Shown here in pieces: positions 55,858 through 64,000 of a stretch of 64,000 nt of DNA (position 1 is the stretch's first letter; every line of letters starts with the position of its first letter). A program made the position numbers and the translations under genes. Origin of the DNA: Diaporthe sp. PMI_573 (Eukaryota; Ascomycota; Sordariomycetes; Diaporthales; Diaporthaceae); the NCBI GenBank assembly GCA_021399435.1, contig JAJTUP010000021.1:124001-188000 (forward strand), given 5' to 3'. Under the pieces are notes generated by a model, which was given only the letters and a program-made list of their open reading frames with translations, was not told the DNA's origin and made no database searches.

Positions 55858-57509
55858 CAATGGTCAGGGGTAACAAATGTTAGCATGGCGCCGGCGAAAA
55901 CTCTATTTTTTTTTTGAACCAATCGTTACAGAGTGACTTCAAAAAAGGCGTGCAGCCCACACAAATTTTAGTACCCAGACAATTCCCCTTCCAACTCGAT
56001 GACCTTCTTGCACCGTGCCGGCATTGACTTTATCAGCCTCTACAAAAACTCCTTTGGAACGGCATACTATGCCTCTTCGACGGCATTACGAAGCTTCTGG
56101 CCTGATAGCCGGCCTATAGGGTCCTTCCGAGAGACGTATTCCTTCATCTATCGCCAAACGTTCTTAATGGGGTTGAGGTCTGGGTTCTTTGCTGGCTACT
56201 AAATAGTTCTCTTGTTGAGATGGTGGTCTTTCATCTACTGAATAGTCTCCTTTGAAGCATGAACTAAAGCATTATCCTGCTGGAATTTCCACTCGTCGCT
56301 AGAGATGTCGTCTAATTCATCCATAAAGTCAACAACCTTCGTGAGGATCTTCTAGTAGTACTTGGTGGAGTTCATATAGCCCCATTCCTTCTGTTCTTTG
56401 CCATCCTCCGTAAGGATTAGGTTTCCGGCTTTGTCTTTAAGGATCTTCTTTGAATCCTTCTCCTAGAAGAGAAACGGGCCTTTTGTGCTGCTATAGAAGG
56501 ATGCCCAAAACATCTAGCCGTTGGGCTGTTCTCTGATTGTGGCGAAGCTATCTAGATCCTTACTCTCGTGGATAGTCAGCCACTACCTATAGGGCGACGT
56601 TCCGTTGACCCAAGTCTCGTTAGAAAAGACATAGAAGGCCCACTACTCAATAGTCTAGTCCTTTCTCTCCTTACACCATTTAACGCGATCCTCAAGGTGC
56701 TTTTAAGTATATTTGATCTTCCGAGGGCGCTGGGTACGGAGATACTTTATATCCTAAAGGGCATGCTTTATAGCTATATTACGAACATTACTCAAGCAAT
56801 TAATGTAGTATAGGAGTTCTTGCTAGGGGATAAGGTGATGCTCTGGCTTCTCCTCGAGGAAGGCTTTAATAGCAGCCTTTTGGTTATCTATAACCTTTGG
56901 CTTTACGCTGGTTGTTGACTTTTAAGGCATTAATCTAGCCTCAGTGTTACAAGTAGTCTGAATTTGCCTTATTGTAAGGTCTGGAAGAGGGAAGAGGAGG
57001 TTATTTCTGCGTTAAAAGATGGTGGTTTGAGTCTAGCCAGCCGACTGGTGGAGGGTCCGGATCATTAGCCGGTGATTACGTGATAACTTAGGGGCACGCT
57101 TCTTTCTATCGTCTTCTTGAGGATGAATACCCTTATGGTGGAAGGGCGTGGGAGGTATGCCCTTATCTTTAGACTCAAAGTCAGAGTCATCTATGTTGTT
57201 GTCGAAGCCGTATAGCAACGGATTGAGAGGCAGGTTATCGGCAAATAGATCCATTGTAAAGAGCGGCTTCTGGGCTTCAAAATGATATAAGAAACACCTA
57301 GAGGGATAGTGTCTACATTGAAAAACGCGTGTGGGAATGCCCTCAGTCGGCGAGGATAACAGAGAAACACGCCCGTGGAATACGCTAACGGGGGTACTCA
57401 TCTTTACTATGGGCTGCACATACAATTGGGGAGTCACTGGATTTGGTTGGTCCAAAAAAAGTAGCGCCGAAGTTGGCGCCGTGCTAACATTTGTTACCCC
57501 TGACCATTG
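55858..57509 (-). mobile_element. Complete Tc1/mariner-type transposon (1652 bp), RIP-inactivated
   Basis: Inverted ends CAATGGTCAGGGGTAACAAA ... on both sides, conserved over about 35 bp (to GGCGCC), and a TA dinucleotide at each border (55856-55857, 57510-57511), the classic Tc1/mariner target duplication. The transposase relic lies inside on the minus strand. The element separates the convergent GH3 and peroxidase genes and does not interrupt any gene. Confidence 0.85.
55980..57254 (-). pseudogene. Tc1/mariner transposase, inactivated by stops
   Basis: Starts at ATG 57252-57254 (MDLFADNLPLNPLLYGFDNN). A basic, HTH-like N-terminus (LSRNHRLMIRTLHQSAG) is followed by TTCNTEARLMP. The catalytic motifs are SNETWVNG (first Asp position now N), QQDNALVHAS (second Asp present) and PAKNPDLNPIKNVWR, where the family has NPIENVW, so the third acidic residue is Lys here. 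At least eight TGG or CAG codons have become TAG/TGA. All these changes are G-to-A or C-to-T, the RIP pattern. It ends with RLIKSMPARCKKVIEL near 56.0 kb. Confidence 0.8.
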
Positions 57510-57511
57510 TA

Positions 57512-58109
57512 CTAGCTGCGCCTTATGGGTCGCACCACAGATTTTGAGCGGTGCCTTGACCATCCCGTATGCTGCACACTTGATTCTTCGTGGCAACGAA
57601 ACCGAAAGGCAACTAAAAGTCATTACATGTACGCTTCTAAGCTTATGTCCTTGTTCCATTTAGCCTAAGCTGTTTCCGCTTTTCGCTTGTGCCCCCAATT
57701 CTTTGCCGTTTCGATTCGCATTCCCGTGGGTTTGGTCCTGTTCAAATGTAGTTATCATACCATCACTTTCAGATCTGTATGTGTGGAAAGTGATCTCTGT
57801 CATTATCCAAAATGATTTTTTCTTCGAATCGGCCTTTCCATATGCTGATAAGCGTGCTAACGGATAAAACATCATTCTTATCGCATATGTCTAAGCTAGA
57901 GTCAATGAACACAGAGGTTCAATGATTGACAGAAAAGAAGAGAGTATAACAATCTGGACCGAAGTTTGGGATAGATGGGATGTGCAGTAATGATCATCCT
58001 GTCTCTGAGCAACCTGAGATACCAAAAGTAGACTCGAATTGTGCCAATATCCCCTCGGACCTTTTCGTGGAATCCCGTAACCCAGATCTCCTCCACCTAG
58101 TTCTGCCGC
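57512..58109. other. Intergenic region between Tc1/mariner element and peroxidase gene
   Basis: About 600 bp with only short frames. Contains the 3' flank of the peroxidase gene. No gene recognised. Confidence 0.4.
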
Positions 58110-59059
58110 TCAGGGCGTGATGAGGCTCGTTTTAGCATCGATTATGTCAGTCACGCCGGTCACATCAATTAGTGTAACTGCGTCTTCCTTCTTGGTCCAC
58201 CCTAGCGAGGATGGCAATCGTTCGTTCTCTATAATAACGGTTAGCTACGTCTTAGATATGCGTGGATGGTACTTGCCGAAGAAGTATTCAACCCACGTGC
58301 GGTTGACCGTGCCGGTCGTCATATCGCCGAACACGATGATAGGTGCGGCGACCTCACCCAAACTGAAGTGTTCAGTCGTCTCTGTGAACGTGTAGTTGGG
58401 GTTCTGCGATCTCGAGGTGATTTGACGTGCCAATTTACCGTCAGCGAGCATCTGGGCGGTAAGGACTTCGGTGGTCCAATAGACCCTTGTCGCATCGAAC
58501 ACGGTCTGGTTGAAGACGTGATTGTTTCCGAAGAATGCGTCAGAGCGGCTGAAAGGCTTTTTGTTAACTCTCAATCATTATGATAGCCAGGCTGTGAATT
58601 CGAAGAAGCTCGCGTGTTCTTACCTCATGCTCGCGTCGTGTTCCAAGACGTTGTGTCGATTCAAATGGTCACTGGGCTTGCGTCAGCATGTCATAGCCTG
58701 GGTACCCGGTCAGCGTAGCATACAGAGTAAAGAAAGTGGCGTTCGGTTCTGGGTTGGCAATGACGGCCTGCTCCCACATCAGGGAAGCAAGGTCGGGATC
58801 GAAGTTGATGCCATTGCCCAGCGCCGCTACCGCGTTGGCTTTGGTGATGTTTCTACCGTCATGAGGAAGGAAACCATGGTTTGCCAATGTGTTCATCATG
58901 GGGCAAGGGCCACGAACTATAAATGTGTCAGTGAGAACCACCTGATTGAAAGCTTGGGGTTATCGCACAGTCCTTTGGCCCTGGAGCCTGCCACATCGAG
59001 TTTTGAAATGCATTAGTGGCAGCAACAGCCAAGCCGAAGAACAACGAAGCAGTCTTCAT
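58110..59059 (-). CDS. Heme-thiolate peroxidase (chloroperoxidase / peroxygenase family)
   Basis: Exons 58969-59059, 58724-58916, 58624-58671, 58277-58548 and 58110-58228 (minus strand) give 240 residues. Introns are 52, 52, 75 and 48 nt. The last appears to be a GC-AG intron (GCAAGT...TATAG), needed to read FFENERLP across the junction. A signal peptide (MKTASLFFGLAVAATNAFQN) precedes the proximal heme motif FRGPCPMMNTLANHGFLP (Cys35 is the thiolate ligand). LNRHNVLEHDASMS carries the acid-base Glu/His/Asp group at residues 105-107. SRSDAFFGNNHVFN and WTKKEDAVTL complete the family pattern. The length fits short-type family members. The enzyme would use peroxide to halogenate, oxidise or hydroxylate substrates outside the cell. 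Two TACGCGTA sites lie about 455 and 504 bp upstream. Confidence 0.88.
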
Positions 59060-59513
59060 TTTTCAATAGAGTTGGAGACCTTATGATGGGAGGGATAGAG
59101 AAGAAGTGTATGTTCCATCCCGACGCCTAAGATGAGACTTTTATAGTAATTACTTAGCTAGCAACTCATCTTTGATGTGGACTCTGTCGTGTTGATTTTT
59201 CACGGATGGTCAAGGCTGCACTCCTGGCACCTTGACGCACACTCCGCCTCACAGCACACACTAAAACACCCACCAAGGGGCGCAGAGACACGTCTTGATC
59301 CGCTCGTACGAGATGCGGCATCCCAGCAAGTGCCCGGTAATCCTTGCAAAGACTATCGACGGGGACTTACCAGATAAGGCTTTACAGTATCTTTGTTCGG
59401 ATCCAATGGGACCTGCTCGATGGCGCCCCTGGAATTGCACTCGTTGTTCATGAAAGATGCTAGTGCTGCAACTGTCTCCGTCCATCCAATATACTAGAGG
59501 TGTCAAGTGGAGG

Positions 59514-59521
59514 TACGCGTA
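59514..59521. promoter_or_regulatory. TACGCGTA palindrome, site 3
   Basis: Within GGTACGCGTATAATCCCTGC, about 455 bp upstream of the peroxidase start. Confidence 0.5.
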
Positions 59522-59562
59522 TAATCCCTGCGTGCCGTCTGGCGATCTACCCTGGGCAGATT

Positions 59563-59570
59563 TACGCGTA
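59563..59570. promoter_or_regulatory. TACGCGTA palindrome, site 4
   Basis: Within TTTACGCGTATAATCCCTAC. Together with site 3 it forms a direct repeat of 16 identical bases. Confidence 0.5.
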
Positions 59571-59798
59571 TAATCCCTACGGTCCCACTTGATTGAAATG
59601 CAGATCATAATCAGTGGTCGCGGCTGGCTAGTCGGTAGCCACTCTCGCATGTATCAAGTACCTGGATCGATGCGGTGGAACTCTTTGGCAGTGCCGAGGC
59701 TATTCTGCTTCTTCGCACGCACACGCAGGGCGGCCCCCGCGAATGGTGGTCTCCCGAATGAACCAGTCAGTCACATCGCGGCTTTTGTCATGCGTACA

Positions 59799-60254
59799 AT
59801 GGTCTGGAGCCCTTTCGAATCTCATTGCCTCTGGTTCACGGTTCAGGTGAACTGGGCTAAGCTGCGGGCACTACGGACCAACATGAAGGACTTCTGCGAG
59901 AAGGTTGGCCACACCATTTTTGCGTCCAAGCCTGGGTTTTACATCCCGAAAATCTACTTGGTTGGCGAAGACATTGACCCCACCAAGCTAAACGAGGTCA
60001 TCTTGGCTGAAGCTACTCGGTGTCAGCCACAGGTTAACGAGTTCTTCTTCCATTCTTATGGAAACATTCCTCTCATTCCATACGTCGGTCACGGACTCAA
60101 AGAGACAAGAAACCACGTCAAGGCTGTTCGCTGCTGTATGCTGCCGGTTGAATTCACTGATACGCCCAATTGGTAGCACGGTTCATTCCGCGGCTCATAT
60201 TCCTAGGGGATCCAATACAAGGTAGACAACCAATGGTCCGAGTATGGGTTTTAG
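59799..60254 (+). pseudogene. UbiD/ferulic-acid-decarboxylase-type C-terminal remnant
   Basis: The plus strand reads MVWSPFESHCLWFTVQVNWA, then DFCEKVGHTIFASKPGFYIP, KIYLVGEDIDPTKLNEVILA, EATRCQPQVNEFFF and NIPLIPYVGHG, and ends NQWSEYGF. This is the C-terminal domain of fungal ferulate/phenylacrylate decarboxylases, which use prenylated flavin. Two TAG codons (60174-60176 and 60204-60206) sit where CAG fits, and the true stop is at 60252-60254. The N-terminal two thirds are absent or unrecognisable, so the gene is dead. Its location suggests a former enzyme of the surrounding gene group, acting on aromatic acids. Confidence 0.7.
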
Positions 60255-60389
60255 TCTTTGTACTTGGTTAGTCCAAATACATGGATATCAGAGGCCGCCA
60301 AATGAGCTAAAAAGTCTCTAGAAGTGTACCAATTGAAGCTATGGCCGATAAATATATTCTGTTTCTGCTCTAGAGCAGGCTTCCCTTAA
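60255..60389. other. Convergent spacer
   Basis: A short space between the decarboxylase remnant and the stop codon of the Zn2Cys6 regulator. No TACGCGTA site. Confidence 0.4.
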
Positions 60390-61650
60390 TTATTGCTCGT
60401 ACCGCCAGCTATATGATCCGTTAAGGCCTTCAGGCCATGATAGCCATACCGCCCACGTCGGACCTATGTGGTCAATCACGGCATTGAGCAGATACGATCC
60501 GGCCTCCCTGATTTGCCAAAAGTTTCTGCCAAAGTGCAGAAGCATGGCATATCGACCTAATAATACTAAAGCTTCAGAGACATGGCGTTCCAACAGGTCT
60601 ATGTAACGACTTGGAAGCAAGATTGACCACATAAAAATCATTCGCTGGCCACACTCCCTTCTCACGGGATCTTTCAAATCACGGAAACCCGTCTCCAACA
60701 ACCGAAGAGCTGTTTCACAAGCGTCCTTGTCTTCATTGTCCAGACGAGTAGAGTCAAATATGAGTGATTGGAGTGACTCATCCAGTGCTTCCGCACTGTC
60801 GCCCACATCTGTGGCAAGTCCCCTGATCATAAGAGGGCCGAGTTCTGTTTCCAGCAGGGATTTCCAATCTTCCTGGGCTGCAACTGCCCTCACTCCACTA
60901 TGTATACGGATGCCGTGCACGAAGCGAGTGAGAAAGCTGGGAAAGTCGGTCCCGTCGTGGTGGAGTACGTCAGCCAGAATATGGCGTCCGAGCATAGAGG
61001 AAAAGAGCAGCCGTGCCGCACATTTGTCCCGTCCGGTCTCGCTGTGCGCAAGGTTGAACAGCTCGATGGCTCTCGTTTGTAACTCGACTGCTTGGCTGAG
61101 GTATACTTCTCCACTGTCGGGTTGAGTAACGGAAATATGCTGCGCGGAAATTGCCAAAACCTCATGCATAAGAAAGGGGGCCTCCTGAGCAATCTTTAAG
61201 ATTAGCTCGGTGGCCGGGCGCGCGATTCCGTCGTCGATTTCGGGGACGTATACGCCAAGACTGAAGTGCAACAATAGCTTCAGGTGAAGCATGTTGACGG
61301 CATAGTAGGACTCATCCGGTCGGATTCCTGCCGGGCTAGAGTTGCGTGGAACCTGGTTCTCGGAGCTACTAGTATGTGCAAGGTCCTGCCCCCACCCCCC
61401 AATCGTTCAGCAAATACACGTATTGTTGATAAGTGGAACAGCAAGTACCATTGCAGCTGGCTCGTAGGCGTACGAACAGAAGCGATCGGCCTTGTCACAG
61501 TTGATGCATGTGGGCCGTTGCTCATCGCACTGACCGAGGCACGTACGTTAGCCACTATTATCAGGGAGGGAAGGGTCGTCTCACTCGCATGTGCCGTCGC
61601 TTGCATTCCGTGCATCCATTTCTAGACTTTCTGTGTTGTCGACGCTGCAT
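60390..61650 (-). CDS. Zn2Cys6 transcription factor with fungal regulatory domain
   Basis: Exons 61585-61650, 61449-61529 and 60390-61385 (minus strand) give 380 residues. Introns are 55 nt (GTGAGA...GTCAG, branch GCTAAC) and 63 nt (GTACTT...GGCAG), both phase 0. The first splits the zinc cluster exactly between Arg22 and Cys23. The cluster reads GCTECKRRHMRCDEQRPTC, then INCDKADRFC: Cys13, 16, 23, 30, 33 and 40, the perfect C-x2-C-x6-C-x6-C-x2-C-x6-C pattern. A short linker follows, then the regulatory domain beginning YYAVNMLHLKLLLHF, of the type seen in small fungal C6 regulators (about 380-450 residues). It would bind CGG-containing or similar promoter sites and may control the neighbouring genes. 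One TACGCGTA site lies 300 bp upstream. No lesions. Confidence 0.9.
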
Positions 61651-62537
61651 GGCAGGACCTTGTATCTCGAAGTGTGGGATCTGCTTTCTCGAGGCACAGG
61701 TTGAGGATCACAAAGTTTCTTGACAGGAAAACTTGCGATGTAGTTACGACTCCACTTCCGCGAGCCGATGTGGCGGTGCCCGGACACCGGCCTTTAACTC
61801 CGGTGCGGTTGACAAGCATTTTTCGTTGCTTAACTTGGGGCACTTGCCCCGCTGGGTCATAGACCCGACGCGGGATATCGACTTGATGCTATTATCTGCA
61901 TTTCAGAACGACCATAGTGGGTCCACATGTGTGTTTGTGCTCCGCTCAAATACGCGTAGCCCCATAATTCCCAAGCCCCACTAGCTGTGGATGATAGGTC
62001 GGATATCCAATGCCGGGACAAGGTCCAGGGGAACCAGCTTACTTGGCATGAATGCTTCATTGCTTCTAAGGGGATACGCAAGACTTCGCTACTTGTCAAG
62101 CCGTCGAAACATCCTAGTAAGAGCTTCGGATCCTCAAGCACACTAATACGAGCAGAGTATCTGAGGCGATGCCCGCTTCTGCATGCAATTGCGTTGCAAA
62201 CGAGACTCAGCCTCAAGTGAGAAGTCGAAATAGAACCATGGTGGGCCTTGAGAAGAGAGCTAGGCTTAGCAACGCACTTTGAACCCTTGGGAAGCTATTC
62301 TGGAGCAGACCCAGCGAAGTCTTCGCGGCTTTCCTCGTGTGCAATAGATTGAGACTGTTCTATAAGTATGCGAGTGGAGAACAAATTAGTGAACGCTGCC
62401 TTCCTTTTCGCTTCTAGACACGGCGCCAACCACTCCGAACAGGTCATTGCAATTGTCAAGGTGCGACACGAACTCTAATCCCATGACAAGCGCCACATAT
62501 CGCAGCACGGCAAATCTTCAGTCTTCCAAAAATCACA
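61651..62537. promoter_or_regulatory. Divergent promoter (Zn2Cys6 / RTA1) with one TACGCGTA site
   Basis: An 887-bp spacer between the divergent start codons of the regulator and the RTA1 gene. TACGCGTA lies at 61951-61958. A 119-codon minus-strand frame (61857-62216) is present but resembles nothing I know, and it overlaps the promoter, so I leave it uncalled. Confidence 0.5.
61951..61958. promoter_or_regulatory. TACGCGTA palindrome, site 5
   Basis: Within AAATACGCGTAGCCCC, 301 bp upstream of the regulator start and 580 bp upstream of the RTA1 start. Confidence 0.45.
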
Positions 62538-63567
62538 ATGGCGCTAAACGGCACTCAGCACTGGCCTGGCAAGCGTAACAGCGAGGTCATGTCTAAACTC
62601 TATTTGTACGACCCATCTCTCGCGGCTGCTTGCGTCTTCGTCGCTTTATTTTGCTTCACTGGTGTGGCACATTGTTTATCCATCTATCGAAGACGGGCTC
62701 GGTATTTTGTTCCATTTGCAGTAGGCATCTTCTTCGAAATCCTGGGTTACGTCGCCCGCGCTGTCTCTGCGGCTCAAACTCCCAAGTGGACCGTCATGCC
62801 GTACGCCCTTCAGTCTCTCATGCTCCTCGTCGCGCCGTCGCTGCTTGCTGCCTCTATCTACGGCATACTCGGTAAACTCATTACTTTTGCAAAAGCAGAA
62901 GCATACAGTCCAATCAGACCCGCGATTCTCACCAAGGTGTTCGTCACGAGCGACATCGTGTCCTTTTTTGTCCAAAGCGGAGGAGGTGGCATTCTCAGCA
63001 ACGCAAAATCGGCGAGCAGCATACAACTCGGCGAAAATGTCATAATTGTTGGGCTTTTTATTCAGTTGATCGGCTTTTCCCTCTTCATTTCTGTGGCGGG
63101 GATATTCCACTGGAGAATTGTGCAAGAGCCCAGAGGAAGCCCTTTCAGCGTGGCTGCGCCTTGGTCCAGATATCTATGGGTATTGTACGGCGTAAGCGTA
63201 CTGGTACTGATTCGATCTCTGTTCCGTGTCGTTGAGTACGTCCAAGGATATGACGGATTGTGAGTGTCTTCTTCCCCAAGAAGCTTTTGCGAAGTCGTTT
63301 TCTAACAATATTCGGCTTGGGTTTGCTAGCCTTCAAACGACAGAGGTCTTCCTCTACGTCTTTGATGCCGCTCTCATATTTCTAGTTACTTTCATTCTGG
63401 CTGTATGTCACCCTAGTGAGATGATTACGGATGAATATGGCACCATTGTTCATCCCGATGGGTCCCAGGAGCTGGGAAGCCTGGTTTCACTAGGACCCTG
63501 CACTCCCCAAGAGGTGGAAGGGCATCCAGACCACAAAATCGGACGGGGGCGCAGGCTTGGGCAATGA
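62538..63567 (+). CDS. RTA1-family membrane protein
   Basis: Exons 62538-63259 and 63330-63567 give 319 residues. The 70-nt intron (GTGAGT...TGCTAG, branch CTAAC) joins GYDG to FLQTTEVFLYVFDA in frame. Seven hydrophobic spans alternate with short loops, beginning LYLYDPSLAAACVFVALFCF. Family signatures include FEILGYVAR, LLVAPSLLAASIYGILGKL, FVTSDIVSFFVQSGGGGILS and a final VFLYVFDAALIFLVTFILAV. RTA1 proteins are multispan membrane proteins linked to lipid translocation and resistance to toxic compounds. Beside a Zn2Cys6 gene and oxidative enzymes it may give tolerance to, or export of, the pathway product. The C-terminal tail is hydrophilic and Gly/Pro-rich. Start choice: the first ATG has a good context (CACAATGGC), and a second Met 17 codons later is possible. 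Confidence 0.9.
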
Positions 63568-64000
63568 GCTCTTCTGCGGGCTTGAAACTTTCTTTTTAGC
63601 GATGCTGTCGACGGGAAGGCTATCTCATCAATTGGCAACAAGACTTTTCAAGCTTCCCACGGGAATTGTGAGAAGTAATGTCGCCAGGTGGAAATATGCA
63701 TCGCTCCCTTGAAGTGGTCGAAGACCGGTTGACAAGACTCGGAATATGGACTGGTATCGGCCAAGATCAAGCAGAGTGGCAACTCACTTCATCACATCCT
63801 CTGGATCTTACAATGTAATGAAATAGCTTATCCGCGGCTATGAATGTAATTGAATTGGTTTATTAAGGCTTCTGCATTTAATCGAATAGATTTAAGTGGT
63901 TTCGTTTTTAATCCGTGTACATATGCTTCTTAAGCAGTATGTAGGCGGTCCCTTCATACAGTGGTAAACGCTTAAACACCCAGCGTTTAAAAAAAAAAAT
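63568..64000. other. 3' flank of RTA1 gene, no gene seen
   Basis: About 430 bp of balanced to AT-rich sequence ending in an A-run (63989-63999). No coding frame of note. Confidence 0.4.

Larger units (their letters stand above)
59060..59798. promoter_or_regulatory. Divergent promoter (peroxidase / decarboxylase) with two TACGCGTA sites
   Basis: About 740 bp. TACGCGTATAATCCCT occurs twice (59514-59529, 59563-59578), 49 bp apart. The region also holds degraded N-terminal remains of the decarboxylase gene that I could not reconstruct. Confidence 0.5.

Noticed and set aside
58274..58276. GT donor alternative for peroxidase intron 4
   Set aside because: Splicing at the GT two bases downstream would throw the conserved last exon (WTKKEDAVTL) out of frame. 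The GC donor keeps it.
61857..62216. 119-codon minus-strand frame between regulator and RTA1
   Set aside because: No family resemblance, and it overlaps the probable divergent promoter, including a TACGCGTA site.

Overview
This looks like nuclear DNA of a filamentous ascomycete (Pezizomycotina). Protein genes carry several short introns of 47-75 nt with CTRAY-like branch points, and the families present (fungal Zn2Cys6 regulator, RTA1, DUF6594, heme-thiolate peroxidase, TPR-CHAT and caspase-domain proteins) are typical of that group. The window alternates between two kinds of sequence. One is very AT-rich and full of retroelement relics whose frames are broken mainly by TAG/TAA, the signature of repeat-induced point mutation (RIP). 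The other has balanced composition and carries genes. The species cannot be named from the sequence.

Layout. Positions 1-16.06 kb are AT-rich: a DUF3716-like relic, a long Ty3/gypsy relic on the minus strand with one recognisable 320-bp LTR, a Ty1/copia relic on the plus strand split by a GC-rich hairpin element (here R2), a gag relic, and the end of a second copia relic. Positions 16.06-36.3 kb are a gene island: a dead cupredoxin gene, a dead proline/serine-rich gene, a 460-bp inverted-repeat element, a caspase-domain (C14) gene, a small unknown gene, an intact DUF6594 membrane-protein gene, a 1187-bp hAT deletion derivative with a perfect 8-bp target duplication, a large TPR-CHAT gene, and an O-acyltransferase-like remnant. 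Positions 36.3-48.34 kb are AT-rich again: a copia LTR region, a clean solo gypsy LTR, four copies of a ~520-bp repeat (R1; a fifth copy ends the first AT block), a full-length hAT relic, a second R2 copy and another copia relic. Positions 48.35-64 kb are a second gene island: a broken ankyrin gene, a secreted FAD-linked oxidase, a GH3 beta-glucosidase, a complete but inactivated Tc1/mariner element, a heme-thiolate peroxidase (chloroperoxidase family), the C-terminal remnant of a UbiD/ferulate-type decarboxylase, a Zn2Cys6 regulator and an RTA1 membrane protein.

Two groups of genes may each work together. From 24.2 to 33.8 kb, two caspase-fold proteins (C14 and TPR-CHAT) flank a three-span DUF6594 protein and a small unknown protein, which resembles fungal non-self recognition or cell-death loci in content. 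From 50.5 to 63.6 kb, secreted and redox enzymes, a regulator and an RTA1 protein form a cluster-like set. Within this set the 8-bp palindrome TACGCGTA occurs five times, always in a promoter-containing intergenic space, so the genes may be co-regulated. Several single-copy-looking genes carry CAG-to-TAG or CAA-to-TAA type breaks, as if RIP had leaked from the repeats into the islands.
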